Shown one piece after another: positions 10,393 to 19,152 of a stretch of 64,000 bases of DNA. Each line of letters starts with the position of its first letter. Within the stretch, counting starts at the first letter, position 1. Origin of the DNA: Latrodectus hesperus (taxonomy: Eukaryota; Arthropoda; Arachnida; Araneae; Theridiidae); assembly GCA_037975125.1 (NCBI GenBank), contig JAJQOW010000219.1, forward strand, positions 1-64,000. The letters are read 5' to 3'. A program made the position numbers and the translations under genes. The notes below the pieces were generated by a model. It ran no database searches and was not told where the DNA came from. It saw only the letters and a program-made list of their open reading frames with translations.

Positions 10393-11006
10393 CTACCAAG
10401 TTGAGGCAGACTTCATCTTGGCCTCAATACTTTGAAGCTCTCTCTCCAATTCATCCTTGCGCTGCTTGAGAAGTCTCTCTCTTTCGTCTGTCCACCAACT
10501 TCTTAGCAGTTTAACTTTCTCCATAGCGCACGCCACCCGGTTTCTTTGCGGCACAAACTTCACATCGTGATAGCCACACGATCCATCTTCTTCGCCTCCG
10601 TACATTTGGCGGAGCTTTTCAATCCTAGGGCAGCCAAACTGTTCAATATTAACAGCAGGAATTTGGAGATTCATCAAGAAAATTTTTTCATGGATGCCGC
10701 CCTTGTACCCCACGACATTTCTTTGCTCCGTTTTTACAGATTCATACAACCGCTTCACTTGAAAGTCCAACTCTTTTTGCGGAAGGGCCCGCTCACCAGT
10801 CCTGGGGTACAGCGGCAATCCATGTAGGTTTTTTCGGCAGTAATTGATGCTGCTCTCCTCCTCTCCCGTAGGTCGCCTGATTACTTCTCCCAAGTCTATT
10901 GTCAGGAATCCAACCCACGGACCGGCAGCATATGCCATCTCTCTGGGAAAAAAATTCCACTCAGATCAAAACCCTGGAAATTGATTATCATGCATACCCG
11001 ATCCAT
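10393..11006 (-). pseudogene. Exonuclease-like protein 2, frameshifted (left-arm copy)
   Basis: Mirror of 17540-18153 and described there. The frame breaks in the seven-base A-run (minus strand T-run) near 10950. The identical lesion in the right arm means it predates the last homogenisation of the arms. The downstream frame alone (10393-10938) gives 181 codons from an internal ATG. Confidence 0.6.
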
Positions 11007-11146
11007 GGCTTGAGTTTGGACTTGGAAGGAATGAAGACTGGACTTGGAAGGAAGGAAGATTTGCAGAGGGAAGAGCAGCAGGAGCAACAGGCAGGCAGAC
11101 AGGGAAAGGAACTATCGTGAATGTCTGAAGCCGGTCTGGCGAGCAG

Positions 11147-11154
11147 CTTATATA
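11147..11154 (-). promoter_or_regulatory. TATA box of exonuclease-like gene 2, left arm
   Basis: TATATAAG in the same GCGGGGTATATAAGCTGCTC context as the first paralog. Confidence 0.75.
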
Positions 11155-11631
11155 CCCCGCTGGAACCAGGAAGTAATCGCCCACTCAGACAAGACGTTTC
11201 ATCACCGCGATAACGCGAGGAACGACGCAATAGCCTTATCACTTCCCCATTCCTCTGTGCACGTGATTCGTCTGATGCTTCGAACCATCCTTGGATACTT
11301 TCAAGGACGCAAATGAAAGACTTCGTGGTTGCCTTACCAACCATGATGACTTGTGACGTTGCATGAAAGAATCACAACTTTTACTCTTCCAACAATGCTG
11401 CTGCTACACTCTGGTCCGTCACTGAAATGTTTGAATCTTTCGATGCAAACCAATCATGGACAGGCAATGCAGGAAGCTGGGGGACCATGCAATCGCACCA
11501 ACGATGAATCTATGTGAAACAATTTACTGGTGCTGCCAAGCACGGATCGTCCAAACGGTTTGCCCTGGATCACAAGGCGTTCCAACGTTGCAGAGACACT
11601 TCAACGTTGATTAACATCAACTGAGCAGACT
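11155..11631. other. Promoter region and intergenic, left arm
   Basis: The first 190 bp are the conserved promoter region shared with the first paralog. The rest shows no gene, only half-palindromes of the CCAA/TTGG type. The 118-codon minus-strand frame (10988-11344) spans the TATA box and is rejected as coding. Mirror 16915-17391. Confidence 0.5.
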
Positions 11632-11733
11632 TGTTTGGCAACACACGCAATGCTTGCATGGATGGCTGTATTCTTCTGCCTTGCGGCAGAAGAATACAGC
11701 CATCCATGCAAGCATTGCGTGTGTTGCCAAACA
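11632..11733. repeat. Perfect 49-bp hairpin, left arm
   Basis: Stems 11632-11680 and 11685-11733 are perfectly complementary over 49 bp with a TTGC loop. The sequence is not AT-rich, so chance is excluded. It could be a small-RNA precursor, a cruciform site or a nuclease or replication signal. The right-arm copy (16813-16914) is also perfect. Confidence 0.9.
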
Positions 11734-11760
11734 GCCATACAGGCAGCAATAACTATGGAT

Positions 11761-11852
11761 ATATACTTTATAAACACATAATTATATGTATACATATAAA
11801 TTTTTTGTCTTATATATATGTATACATATAATTATGTGTTTATAAAGTATAT
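11761..11852. repeat. 38-bp AT-rich palindrome, intact on the left arm
   Basis: Stems 11761-11798 and 11815-11852 pair perfectly around a 16-nt loop. It lies 27 bp from the 49-bp hairpin and borders about 150 bp of extremely AT-rich DNA. On the right arm (16694-16785) one outer stem is replaced by unrelated AT sequence, leaving only the inner part paired. Confidence 0.85.
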
Positions 11853-12378
11853 TATTATTATATATAATCATAAATATCTTATTATATATATAAATTCTTT
11901 TTATCATATATAAATTTTTTTGTCTTATCATACATAAAATCATAAATAAAAATAAATAAAAAAGTTTTGGTAATATAAGTAGGTAAAGTATGGTGTAAAA
12001 GTTTTTTTTTTTTATTTTTTTATTTTTTTAACATAATATTATGAGAGGAGACTGAGCTCGAGGTGGTGGTCGATGGAGCTCAGCCTCTACAGTTCATCAT
12101 CATCATGAATGGTGTCACGTGACCTCATAATTTTTTTTACCCCCTCCCATCTGCCATGATGGCTGGAATGCCATGGTTTTGAAAAGTCTACCTTCCTACC
12201 AATTCATTCATTCATCTTCCATGTCAAACCAAGGAGGAATCCCTTCGTTCGAGTGGGTAACCACTTTGCTGAGCATTCACATCCATTCAGGCACTTGACG
12301 CAGAGGATCCAACGTTTTGAAGCAAAGGCTCTACCCTGAAAGGTCTCGTTGGTTGGAAGTATTCATCCTACAGTGGCA
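11853..12378. other. AT-rich intergenic and upstream region of the RING-H2 gene, left arm
   Basis: AT-rich to about 12040, then GC-balanced upstream sequence with an imperfect palindrome built on GAGCTC (12050-12090) and a CACGTGA-type E-box near 12118. No gene seen. Mirror 16167-16693. Confidence 0.5.
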
Positions 12379-12386
12379 TATATAAG
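12379..12386 (+). promoter_or_regulatory. TATA box of the RING-H2 gene, left arm
   Basis: TATATAAG, 73 bp before the ATG, predicting a leader of about 48 nt. Confidence 0.75.
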
Positions 12387-12458
12387 ACGCGACACTGCAC
12401 CAGGATCCAGTCAAGTCTGAAACCTTCCTCTGCATCGGTTCAAGAGAAAGATCTCAGC

Positions 12459-12884
12459 ATGGCCAATGTTTCAGATGCCCCGTTGTCTGAACAGCTCCAG
12501 GAGCAAGTTCTAGAATGTAGCATTTGTCTCATCAATGTTGAAGTCAAAGAATCAAAGTCCTTAAAATGCCGTCATCAATTTCACGAAGCATGCATCGACA
12601 AATGGCTAAAGGAAAACCCTACCTGTCCCATGTGTCGATACGTGGTGGTGCCAACCTTACCAGAAAGTCTCCATGCGATCCTCGTGCACCGCTGTTGGCT
12701 GTGGTGGATGGATAATGTCCTTCCAGTAGACGCGGAAGCTTTCCGTAGGTTCTACGATGAGAATCAGGACAAGATTGAAGAAGGTGAATGCACACTTGAG
12801 GAAGCTATGATGAAGGAGATTGAATGGTTGGTGACACATCCAAGTATTTTTGTGGGTCATTCAACATTGTTGAGAATATCATAA
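12459..12884 (+). CDS. Small RING-H2 protein (left-arm copy)
   Basis: 141 codons starting at CAGCATGG. The RING-H2 finger has all eight ligands in order: C20, C23, C37, H39, H42, C45, C56, C59. The conserved Pro after C56 and the isoleucine after the second zinc-ligand pair are typical of E2-binding RING E3 ubiquitin ligases. The C-terminal 80 residues are acidic and tryptophan-rich and resemble nothing I know. Its likely role is a ubiquitin ligase acting on host proteins. The gene ends 78 bp before the A/T tract that closes the repeat arm and has no AATAAA, unlike the exonuclease-like genes. The identical right-arm copy is at 15661-16086. Confidence 0.85.
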   Translation: MANVSDAPLSEQLQEQVLECSICLINVEVKESKSLKCRHQFHEACIDKWLKENPTCPMCRYVVVPTLPESLHAILVHRCWLWWMDNVLPVDAEAFRRFYDENQDKIEEGECTLEEAMMKEIEWLVTHPSIFVGHSTLLRIS

Positions 12885-12962
12885 TAGAGTGCATGCAGTC
12901 TTGCAAGAGAGACGACTCGCCGAGACTCTAGCCAAGCCAGGAGAAATCATGTAATACATTAG

Positions 12963-13017
12963 AAAAAAAAAAAAAAAAAATAATAATAATAATAATTTTT
13001 TTTTTTTTTTTTTTTTT
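12963..13017. repeat. A-run/TAA/T-run tract at the left edge of the unique segment
   Basis: A18, five TAA-type units and about 22 Ts. This A/T palindrome marks the exact end of the left arm. Its partner at 15524-15582 marks the start of the right arm. Confidence 0.9.
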
Positions 13018-13059
13018 ATGTATTGTTCATTATATTAATCAAGGTTCTCAGCATCTAGA

Positions 13060-13212
13060 ATGTTTGTCGTCTACCTTATTCTCTTCTTCATTACGTACGT
13101 ATTTCACTGTCTGATGGCCAGCAGGCTTTTAGAGTACTACACACTCCAATCCAGACCATTCCACTTGAATCTCTGGAAATGGAACAAAGATGTCCAGACA
13201 GAGATTGGTTAA
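13060..13212 (+). CDS. Possible 50-aa signal-peptide or membrane protein
   Basis: An ATG frame of 50 codons in the unique segment. Residues 3-19 are strongly hydrophobic and look like a signal peptide or signal anchor. The remainder is basic and aromatic with two Trp. No standard TATATAAG lies in front, only a weak TATATTA at about 13030. It could be a real small membrane protein or a chance frame, since nothing else supports it. Confidence 0.3.
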   Translation: MFVVYLILFFITYVFHCLMASRLLEYYTLQSRPFHLNLWKWNKDVQTEIG

Positions 13213-13242
13213 GTGGGTAGAACAGCTGTTGTTTAACGTCAA

Positions 13243-13261
13243 TTTTTTTTTTTTTTTTTTT
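13243..13261. repeat. T-run before the zinc-finger gene promoter
   Basis: About 19 Ts directly upstream of the TATAAA at 13276. Confidence 0.9.
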
Positions 13262-13275
13262 GTTAGTTACTGTTG

Positions 13276-13281
13276 TATAAA
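13276..13281 (+). promoter_or_regulatory. TATA box of the unique-segment gene
   Basis: TATAAA within TTGTATAAATGC, 60 bp before the chosen ATG. The predicted start of transcription (about 13306) lies downstream of the in-frame TTG at 13273, which excludes that codon as the start. Confidence 0.55.
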
Positions 13282-13335
13282 TGCTTGCCGCAACAGTCTA
13301 CTAAACATTCTAGCCTTTGTCAGTGTCCTGGAAGG

Positions 13336-15521
13336 ATGCCTCCTGTTCGCAGAGGTCGTACCAAACCCTTGCCGAAGAATCCAGCAGATGTCTCAGCCTA
13401 CAGTGCATACAATCATATGTTGAGGACATGCCACAATCCCATATTATGTCCCTTCTGCAAAACTTCCGTCCTTCCGAAGCATTACAAGCATCATCTTATA
13501 GAAGTATGCAAGCAAAGTTTGGCCAAATCCAGCTGTCACTGGTGCAGGGTAGTTAAGTGGAATTATGGTGAGACTGTCAATCATGGTCAACATTTAAAGG
13601 AATGCCTACAAAAGTTCATCACTCTTTTTGCTACACGTTCCGATGAAGAACCAGCCGAGTCCAGGGGAAAACTGGCATCAAAGACTGAAAATGTTTTGAA
13701 TGCACCCAGCATGGTGCCAACAGAGAGGGATGTCATGAAACCTAACATGTGGACACTGACTCCACGTCCTGACTACGAGTTGCATCCTTACAGCTGCTAC
13801 AGCATCGAGTTGTTCGACTTTATGGAGAAACCTCCTTCAACACACTGCATGAGTGGTCGCAAACTTCTGAGAGGTGTGGATCCTGCAGCATACAATTTCC
13901 AGGATGATCCGAACGTGTGGCGTGGATATCCTCCGATGCCTACACCAGATGAATTTAAGTATTACCTTGACAGCACACTCGCCGACAAAGACGGGATACC
14001 TAAATGGCCAGAGGGATGTGAACAGTATCATGATATACCCCTGGAGACTGCTGTAGCATGCTGGAATCCTCTACAGTTTGACGAGCGAACTAATCTGAAT
14101 CCTTTCCTCATGTGGGCCAAATTCTTTCTCTATGAGACTACAGCAATGTATCCAGACACCAAGTTTTATCATGTCATGGTGAGATTGGCTGTATACAAAG
14201 AGTTCCAGGTAGCTTTGTGTGAGTTACAAAAGTTCGGCTGTCCTGCCTATCTTTTACCCTTCTCTTGCTTGTGCGACGGCAAGTCTGTTCCTGACGAGGA
14301 TGATACGATTGTCCATCATCGGCATGCCATTCTGTTTACTCGTTACGATTCAAACCTTCAACGTACCTGGAAAGAAGTGAGGCGGACACGCGGTCCAGAT
14401 ATGCTCTACAACAGGTGGAAGCGTAAGATACCCCTGACTAACATAAGGCATTTCCTAAATGTCTTGCAGTACGTCTCTAGCCCAAAGTCTCAGTGTCATC
14501 TTAGGACTGAAGACGTTAATTCAGAGGATTTATATGACGACGAGGAAGAAGAGCATAAGACGCAGGAAGTTTCACAGTTCAACAAGAATGTCGTCTATGA
14601 AGGTGGTCACCATTTCTTCTTCGAGTTTGTAGCTTGTCGTTTCAGTGCTCGCCTCTGCAGTCTAGGAATTCCTGGCGCATTAGATGAGTTCCTTAGAGTA
14701 CAAGCAGCTACAGGCAACAAGGCATGCAACGACTTTATCCGAAAGTATGACGAGAATAACGACGAGATATTCTTCCTTGCTGCTACAGAGTCCTATCCAT
14801 CCCTGAAGGGGTTGGTTATGCCCTTTGTTGGTGAAAAAGTCCTGGAGAAAGCTCCATCAACATACCGAGCAAGTCATGCGTGGCGAACTGGTGTCGTCCT
14901 TTACCGCGAGTTTCTAGAAGGAAAATCTGCAGCCGAACCATTCATGGTAGTGTTTCTCTGCAATGGAGCAGCAAGGAGAGTAGTGAATCCTCCAAAAGGT
15001 GGTAATAAAGATTGGAGTCGTTCCGCAGCATTAGGATCATGTCTAATGGACTTTATAGGTAATGAATACTTTCATCCACCGAAGCATGTATTGAGACTGA
15101 TTAAGCAAAAGAATCAGATGAGACAAGATATGCAAGAGATTCAGCAAATGATGAGTACTGCATTGAAAGAAAGAGATATCTGCAAGTCAGAAGCCCTACA
15201 CTTGAAGGAGCAGCTCAGCAGCCTCCAAATCAAGCATGATAAGGCACTGAATGACTTGACTGCTGCCTCGGATGAAAGGAATATCCTCAAGTACAAAAAC
15301 ATTCACTTGAAAGAAAAGCTAGTTAAGGCACTAAATGACTTGAGTCGAGAAAAGGAGAAACAGGCTGCCGTCTTGGAAGAGAGACATGAGAACATGGAAC
15401 TGCTCAAGTACATTTTAGAATGTTTAAAACCAAATGGGACCAACGGAACTGTACCTGTGCAAGCAATCAACAATGCAGTTGACATGTACCTCTCAAGAAT
15501 GCTCAGAAAAATGAACAATAA

Positions 15522-15525
<4 letters not shown>
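13336..15525 (+). CDS. Zinc-finger and coiled-coil protein of the unique segment
   Basis: 729 codons. It is the only large gene that is single copy between the arms. The N-terminus (1-15) is basic. Residues 38-58 form a C2HC-type finger (C38, C41, H52 or H53, C58), and 67-90 a second (C67, C70, H86, C90). The middle (about 130-580) is an unrecognised domain rich in Trp, Tyr and Cys with an acidic stretch near 405-425. Residues about 585-690 are a coiled coil with two related repeats (HLKE, then K-ALNDL). The tail is short. This suggests a nucleic-acid-binding or scaffold protein that oligomerises. The stop codon runs directly into an A-run, so any poly(A) tail may be partly genome-encoded. 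No known family comes to mind. Length, codon flow and the TATA box support a real gene. Confidence 0.8.

Positions 15526-15582
<57 letters not shown>
15524..15582. repeat. A29/T30 palindrome at the right edge of the unique segment
   Basis: It begins inside the stop codon of the zinc-finger gene and ends at the first base of the right arm. It lies between two convergent genes (zinc-finger gene plus strand, RING-H2 gene minus strand), so each is followed by an A-run in its own sense. Confidence 0.95.
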
Positions 15583-15660
15583 CTAATGTATTACATGATT
15601 TGTCCTGGCTTGACTAGAGTCTCGGCGAGTCGTCTCTCTTGCAAGACTGCATGCACTCTA

Positions 15661-16086
15661 TTATGATATTCTCAACAATGTTGAATGACCCACAAAAATA
15701 CTTGGATGTGTCACCAACCATTCAATCTCCTTCATCATAGCTTCCTCAAGTGTGCATTCACCTTCTTCAATCTTGTCCTGATTCTCATCGTAGAACCTAC
15801 GGAAAGCTTCCGCGTCTACTGGAAGGACATTATCCATCCACCACAGCCAACAGCGGTGCACGAGGATCGCATGGAGACTTTCTGGTAAGGTTGGCACCAC
15901 CACGTATCGACACATGGGACAGGTAGGGTTTTCCTTTAGCCATTTGTCGATGCATGCTTCGTGAAATTGATGACGGCATTTTAAGGACTTTGATTCTTTG
16001 ACTTCAACATTGATGAGACAAATGCTACATTCTAGAACTTGCTCCTGGAGCTGTTCAGACAACGGGGCATCTGAAACATTGGCCAT
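15661..16086 (-). CDS. Small RING-H2 protein (right-arm copy)
   Basis: Mirror of 12459-12884 with identical translation (141 codons, RING-H2 ligands C20 to C59). It converges on the single-copy zinc-finger gene, the two stops being only 135 bp apart. Confidence 0.85.
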   Translation of the reverse strand: MANVSDAPLSEQLQEQVLECSICLINVEVKESKSLKCRHQFHEACIDKWLKENPTCPMCRYVVVPTLPESLHAILVHRCWLWWMDNVLPVDAEAFRRFYDENQDKIEEGECTLEEAMMKEIEWLVTHPSIFVGHSTLLRIS

Positions 16087-16158
16087 GCTGAGATCTTTCT
16101 CTTGAACCGATGCAGAGGAAGGTTTCAGACTTGACTGGATCCTGGTGCAGTGTCGCGT

Positions 16159-16166
16159 CTTATATA
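16159..16166 (-). promoter_or_regulatory. TATA box of the RING-H2 gene, right arm
   Basis: TATATAAG on the minus strand, 73 bp before the ATG. Confidence 0.75.
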
Positions 16167-16693
16167 TGCCACTGTAGGATGAATACTTCCAACCAACGAG
16201 ACCTTTCAGGGTAGAGCCTTTGCTTCAAAACGTTGGATCCTCTGCGTCAAGTGCCTGAATGGATGTGAATGCTCAGCAAAGTGGTTACCCACTCGAACGA
16301 AGGGATTCCTCCTTGGTTTGACATGGAAGATGAATGAATGAATTGGTAGGAAGGTAGACTTTTCAAAACCATGGCATTCCAGCCATCATGGCAGATGGGA
16401 GGGGGTAAAAAAAATTATGAGGTCACGTGACACCATTCATGATGATGATGAACTGTAGAGGCTGAGCTCCATCGACCACCACCTCGAGCTCAGTCTCCTC
16501 TCATAATATTATGTTAAAAAAATAAAAAAATAAAAAAAAAAACTTTTACACCATACTTTACCTACTTATATTACCAAAACTTTTTTATTTATTTTTATTT
16601 ATGATTTTATGTATGATAAGACAAAAAAATTTATTTATGATAAAAAAAATTTATATATATAATAAGATATTTATGATTATATATAATAATAAT
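16167..16693. other. AT-rich intergenic, right arm
   Basis: Mirror of 11853-12378. Several substitutions in the AT-rich part separate it from the left copy. No gene. Confidence 0.5.
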
Positions 16694-16785
16694 ATATGAT
16701 TATATATATAATAATTATATGTATACATATATATAAGACAAAAAATTTATATGTATACATATAATTATGTGTTTATAAAGTATAT
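16694..16785. repeat. AT-rich palindrome, disrupted on the right arm
   Basis: Counterpart of 11761-11852. One outer stem is replaced (near 16692-16712), so only about 17 inner base pairs remain. This is the clearest block difference between the arms. Confidence 0.8.
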
Positions 16786-16812
16786 ATCCATAGTTATTGC
16801 TGCCTGTATGGC

Positions 16813-16914
16813 TGTTTGGCAACACACGCAATGCTTGCATGGATGGCTGTATTCTTCTGCCGCAAGGCAGAAGAATACAGCCATCCATGCAAGCATTGCG
16901 TGTGTTGCCAAACA
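16813..16914. repeat. Perfect 49-bp hairpin, right arm
   Basis: Mirror of 11632-11733 with GCAA in the loop. Perfectly paired on both arms despite nearby drift. Confidence 0.9.
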
Positions 16915-17391
16915 AGTCTGCTCAGTTGATGTTAATCAACGTTGAAGTGTCTCTGCAACGTTGGAACGCCTTGTGATCCAGGGCAAACCGTTTGGACGAT
17001 CCGTGCTTGGCAGCACCAGTAAATTGTTTCACATAGATTCATCGTTGGTGCGATTGCATGGTCCCCCAGCTTCCTGCATTGCCTGTCCATGATTGGTTTG
17101 CATCGAAAGATTCAAACATTTCAGTGACGGACCAGAGTGTAGCAGCAGCATTGTTGGAAGAGTAAAAGTTGTGATTCTTTCATGCAACGTCACAAGTCAT
17201 CATGGTTGGTAAGGCAACCACGAAGTCTTTCATTTGCGTCCTTGAAAGTATCCAAGGATGGTTCGAAGCATCAGACGAATCACGTGCACAGAGGAATGGG
17301 GAAGTGATAAGGCTATTGCGTCGTTCCTCGCGTTATCGCGGTGATGAAACGTCTTGTCTGAGTGGGCGATTACTTCCTGGTTCCAGCGGGG
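16915..17391. promoter_or_regulatory. Upstream region of exonuclease-like gene 2, right arm
   Basis: From about 17205 to the TATA box the sequence closely matches the region before the first paralog (about 18826-19013), with a shared core CGCGTTATCGCGGTGATGAAA. The shared block probably holds activator sites. The 118-codon open frame across it is not called. Confidence 0.5.
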
Positions 17392-17399
17392 TATATAAG
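17392..17399 (+). promoter_or_regulatory. TATA box of exonuclease-like gene 2, right arm
   Basis: TATATAAG, 141 bp before the ATG at 17540. The leader is pyrimidine-rich. Confidence 0.75.
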
Positions 17400-17539
17400 C
17401 TGCTCGCCAGACCGGCTTCAGACATTCACGATAGTTCCTTTCCCTGTCTGCCTGCCTGTTGCTCCTGCTGCTCTTCCCTCTGCAAATCTTCCTTCCTTCC
17501 AAGTCCAGTCTTCATTCCTTCCAAGTCCAAACTCAAGCC

Positions 17540-18153
17540 ATGGATCGGGTATGCATGATAATCAATTTCCAGGGTTTTGATCTGAGTGGAATTTTTTTCC
17601 CAGAGAGATGGCATATGCTGCCGGTCCGTGGGTTGGATTCCTGACAATAGACTTGGGAGAAGTAATCAGGCGACCTACGGGAGAGGAGGAGAGCAGCATC
17701 AATTACTGCCGAAAAAACCTACATGGATTGCCGCTGTACCCCAGGACTGGTGAGCGGGCCCTTCCGCAAAAAGAGTTGGACTTTCAAGTGAAGCGGTTGT
17801 ATGAATCTGTAAAAACGGAGCAAAGAAATGTCGTGGGGTACAAGGGCGGCATCCATGAAAAAATTTTCTTGATGAATCTCCAAATTCCTGCTGTTAATAT
17901 TGAACAGTTTGGCTGCCCTAGGATTGAAAAGCTCCGCCAAATGTACGGAGGCGAAGAAGATGGATCGTGTGGCTATCACGATGTGAAGTTTGTGCCGCAA
18001 AGAAACCGGGTGGCGTGCGCTATGGAGAAAGTTAAACTGCTAAGAAGTTGGTGGACAGACGAAAGAGAGAGACTTCTCAAGCAGCGCAAGGATGAATTGG
18101 AGAGAGAGCTTCAAAGTATTGAGGCCAAGATGAAGTCTGCCTCAACTTGGTAG
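17540..18153 (+). pseudogene. Exonuclease-like protein 2, frameshifted (right-arm copy)
   Basis: The paralog of 19153-19791. From ATG 17540 the N-terminus matches the paralog (MDRVCMIINFQGF), but the frame is lost in the T-run TTTTTTTCCC near 17592 and continues one base off from about 17608. After the break the conserved positions are all present: YKGGIHEKI, the FGCP motif, the GSCG-H pair and RVACAM, ending in a short coiled coil. The same lesion is in both arms, so it is not a random read error. Alternatives are programmed frameshifting at the slippery run, initiation at the internal ATG 17608 giving 181 aa, or splicing, because TTTTTTTCCCAG resembles an acceptor. Confidence 0.6.
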
Positions 18154-18157
18154 ATTG

Positions 18158-18241
18158 GTGAGTATGCTCAGTCCTTCTAAGATTCTTTGCAACCATCTAA
18201 CTTGGAATCTTTTGATACGAATGATATGTTTTCCTTTTCAG
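18158..18241 (+). other. 3'-UTR intron of exonuclease-like gene 2, right arm
   Basis: Donor TTG/GTGAGTATGC four bases after the stop, acceptor CCTTTTCAG, 84 nt. Shares GTRAGTATGCTCA and the TACGAATGA-like branch region with the other paralog. Confidence 0.65.
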
Positions 18242-18367
18242 CTGCTTCGCTTTGGGAAACAGGAGGCAATATTCCAACGCGGGACTATGTTTTTGTGTAA
18301 ATATGTGTAAATATGTAAAAAAATGTTATATGTTAAATCATTTTATATATGTATACTTTTAGTATTT

Positions 18368-18373
18368 AATAAA
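18368..18373 (+). terminator. Poly(A) signal, exonuclease-like gene 2, right arm
   Basis: AATAAA followed by TTTTTGTGTGTCG, a GT-rich downstream element. Confidence 0.65.
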
Positions 18374-18430
18374 TATTTTTGCTTACTTTTTGTGTGTCGT
18401 TCCTATATGTGTGTACCCATGAGTTGATGC

Positions 18431-18638
18431 AAATAACCCCAGCGAGGCTTCCTCGAACGCTGCAGATTTGGCAGCGCCGAGGAAGACTCGCTGGGGTTAT
18501 TTTTTGGTCACTCTGGTCACCAATATTGGAATGTAATCACACTGGGACTTGGCCTCCAGCGAGAGCATAACAACCTGATTCTCCAAGTGCCACCGAGTAT
18601 GGCATGAATCAGGTTGTCATGCTCTCGCTGGAGGCCAA
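18431..18638 (+). terminator. Double-hairpin 3' cassette of exonuclease-like gene 2, right arm
   Basis: Hairpin 1 at 18431-18502, T-run, CACTCT at about 18509, five bases, CCAATATTGG at 18520-18529, hairpin 2 at 18550-18638. Mirror of 9908-10115. Confidence 0.65.
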
Positions 18639-19013
18639 TAATTTTTTTCACAACATGCCCAACATTGGTAGTAACTTAGCTTACCACCGGCATGAATCGA
18701 CCCAGGCAAATGAGCATCCAAAGATTGAAACATTTCATAGTTATAGCTTGCAATGGTGTGCAGCAGCAGTATCGTTGGAAGGGTAGAATGTGCGTTCCTT
18801 GCATGTAACGATACATGTTGCCATGTTTGGTAAAGGCAACCATAAAGTCTTTCATTTGCGTCCTTGAGACTATCCAACGATGGTTCGAAGCATTAAATGG
18901 ACCATGTGAACAGAGGAATGAGGAAGTGATAAGGCTATTGCGTCGTGTCTCGCGTTATCGCGGTGATGAAAAGTCTCGTCTGAGTGGGCGAATACTTCCT
19001 TGTTCTAGCGGGG
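18639..19013. promoter_or_regulatory. Upstream region of exonuclease-like gene 1, right arm
   Basis: No gene. CCAATGTTGG at 18659-18668, then the conserved promoter block from about 18826. Confidence 0.5.
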
Positions 19014-19021
19014 TATATAAG
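19014..19021 (+). promoter_or_regulatory. TATA box of exonuclease-like gene 1, right arm
   Basis: TATATAAG, 132 bp before the ATG. Pyrimidine-rich leader of about 108 nt. Confidence 0.75.
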
Positions 19022-19152
19022 CTGCTCGCCAGACCGCTTCAGACATTCACGATAGTTCCTCCAGTCTGCCTGCCTGTTGCTCCTGCTGCTCTTCCCTCTG
19101 CAAATCTTTGATCCTTCCAAGTCCAGTCTTCCTTCCTTCCAAATCTTTTGCC

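Larger units (their letters stand above)
1..12962. repeat. Left arm of a ~13 kb inverted repeat
   Basis: The whole segment reappears in reverse complement at 15583-28545, with position p matching 28546-p (28545-p near the inner end). All genes, promoters and hairpins correspond one to one. I see only scattered differences: homopolymer lengths, a G-rich tract near 4645-4675, two or three bases near 4752, and a cluster in the AT-rich stretch 11760-11940. The inner boundary is sharp, at the A-run starting at 12963. The outer end coincides with the window start, so the arm may be longer. Identity this high means recent duplication or continuing homogenisation. A folded-back assembly artefact is unlikely because the spacer is unique and the arms differ slightly. 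Confidence 0.95.

Noticed and set aside
18815..19111. Frames of 98 and 118 codons upstream of the exonuclease-like genes (with 17202-17558 and mirrors)
   Set aside because: They run across the TATA box and leader. Conservation between paralogs is explained by the shared promoter.
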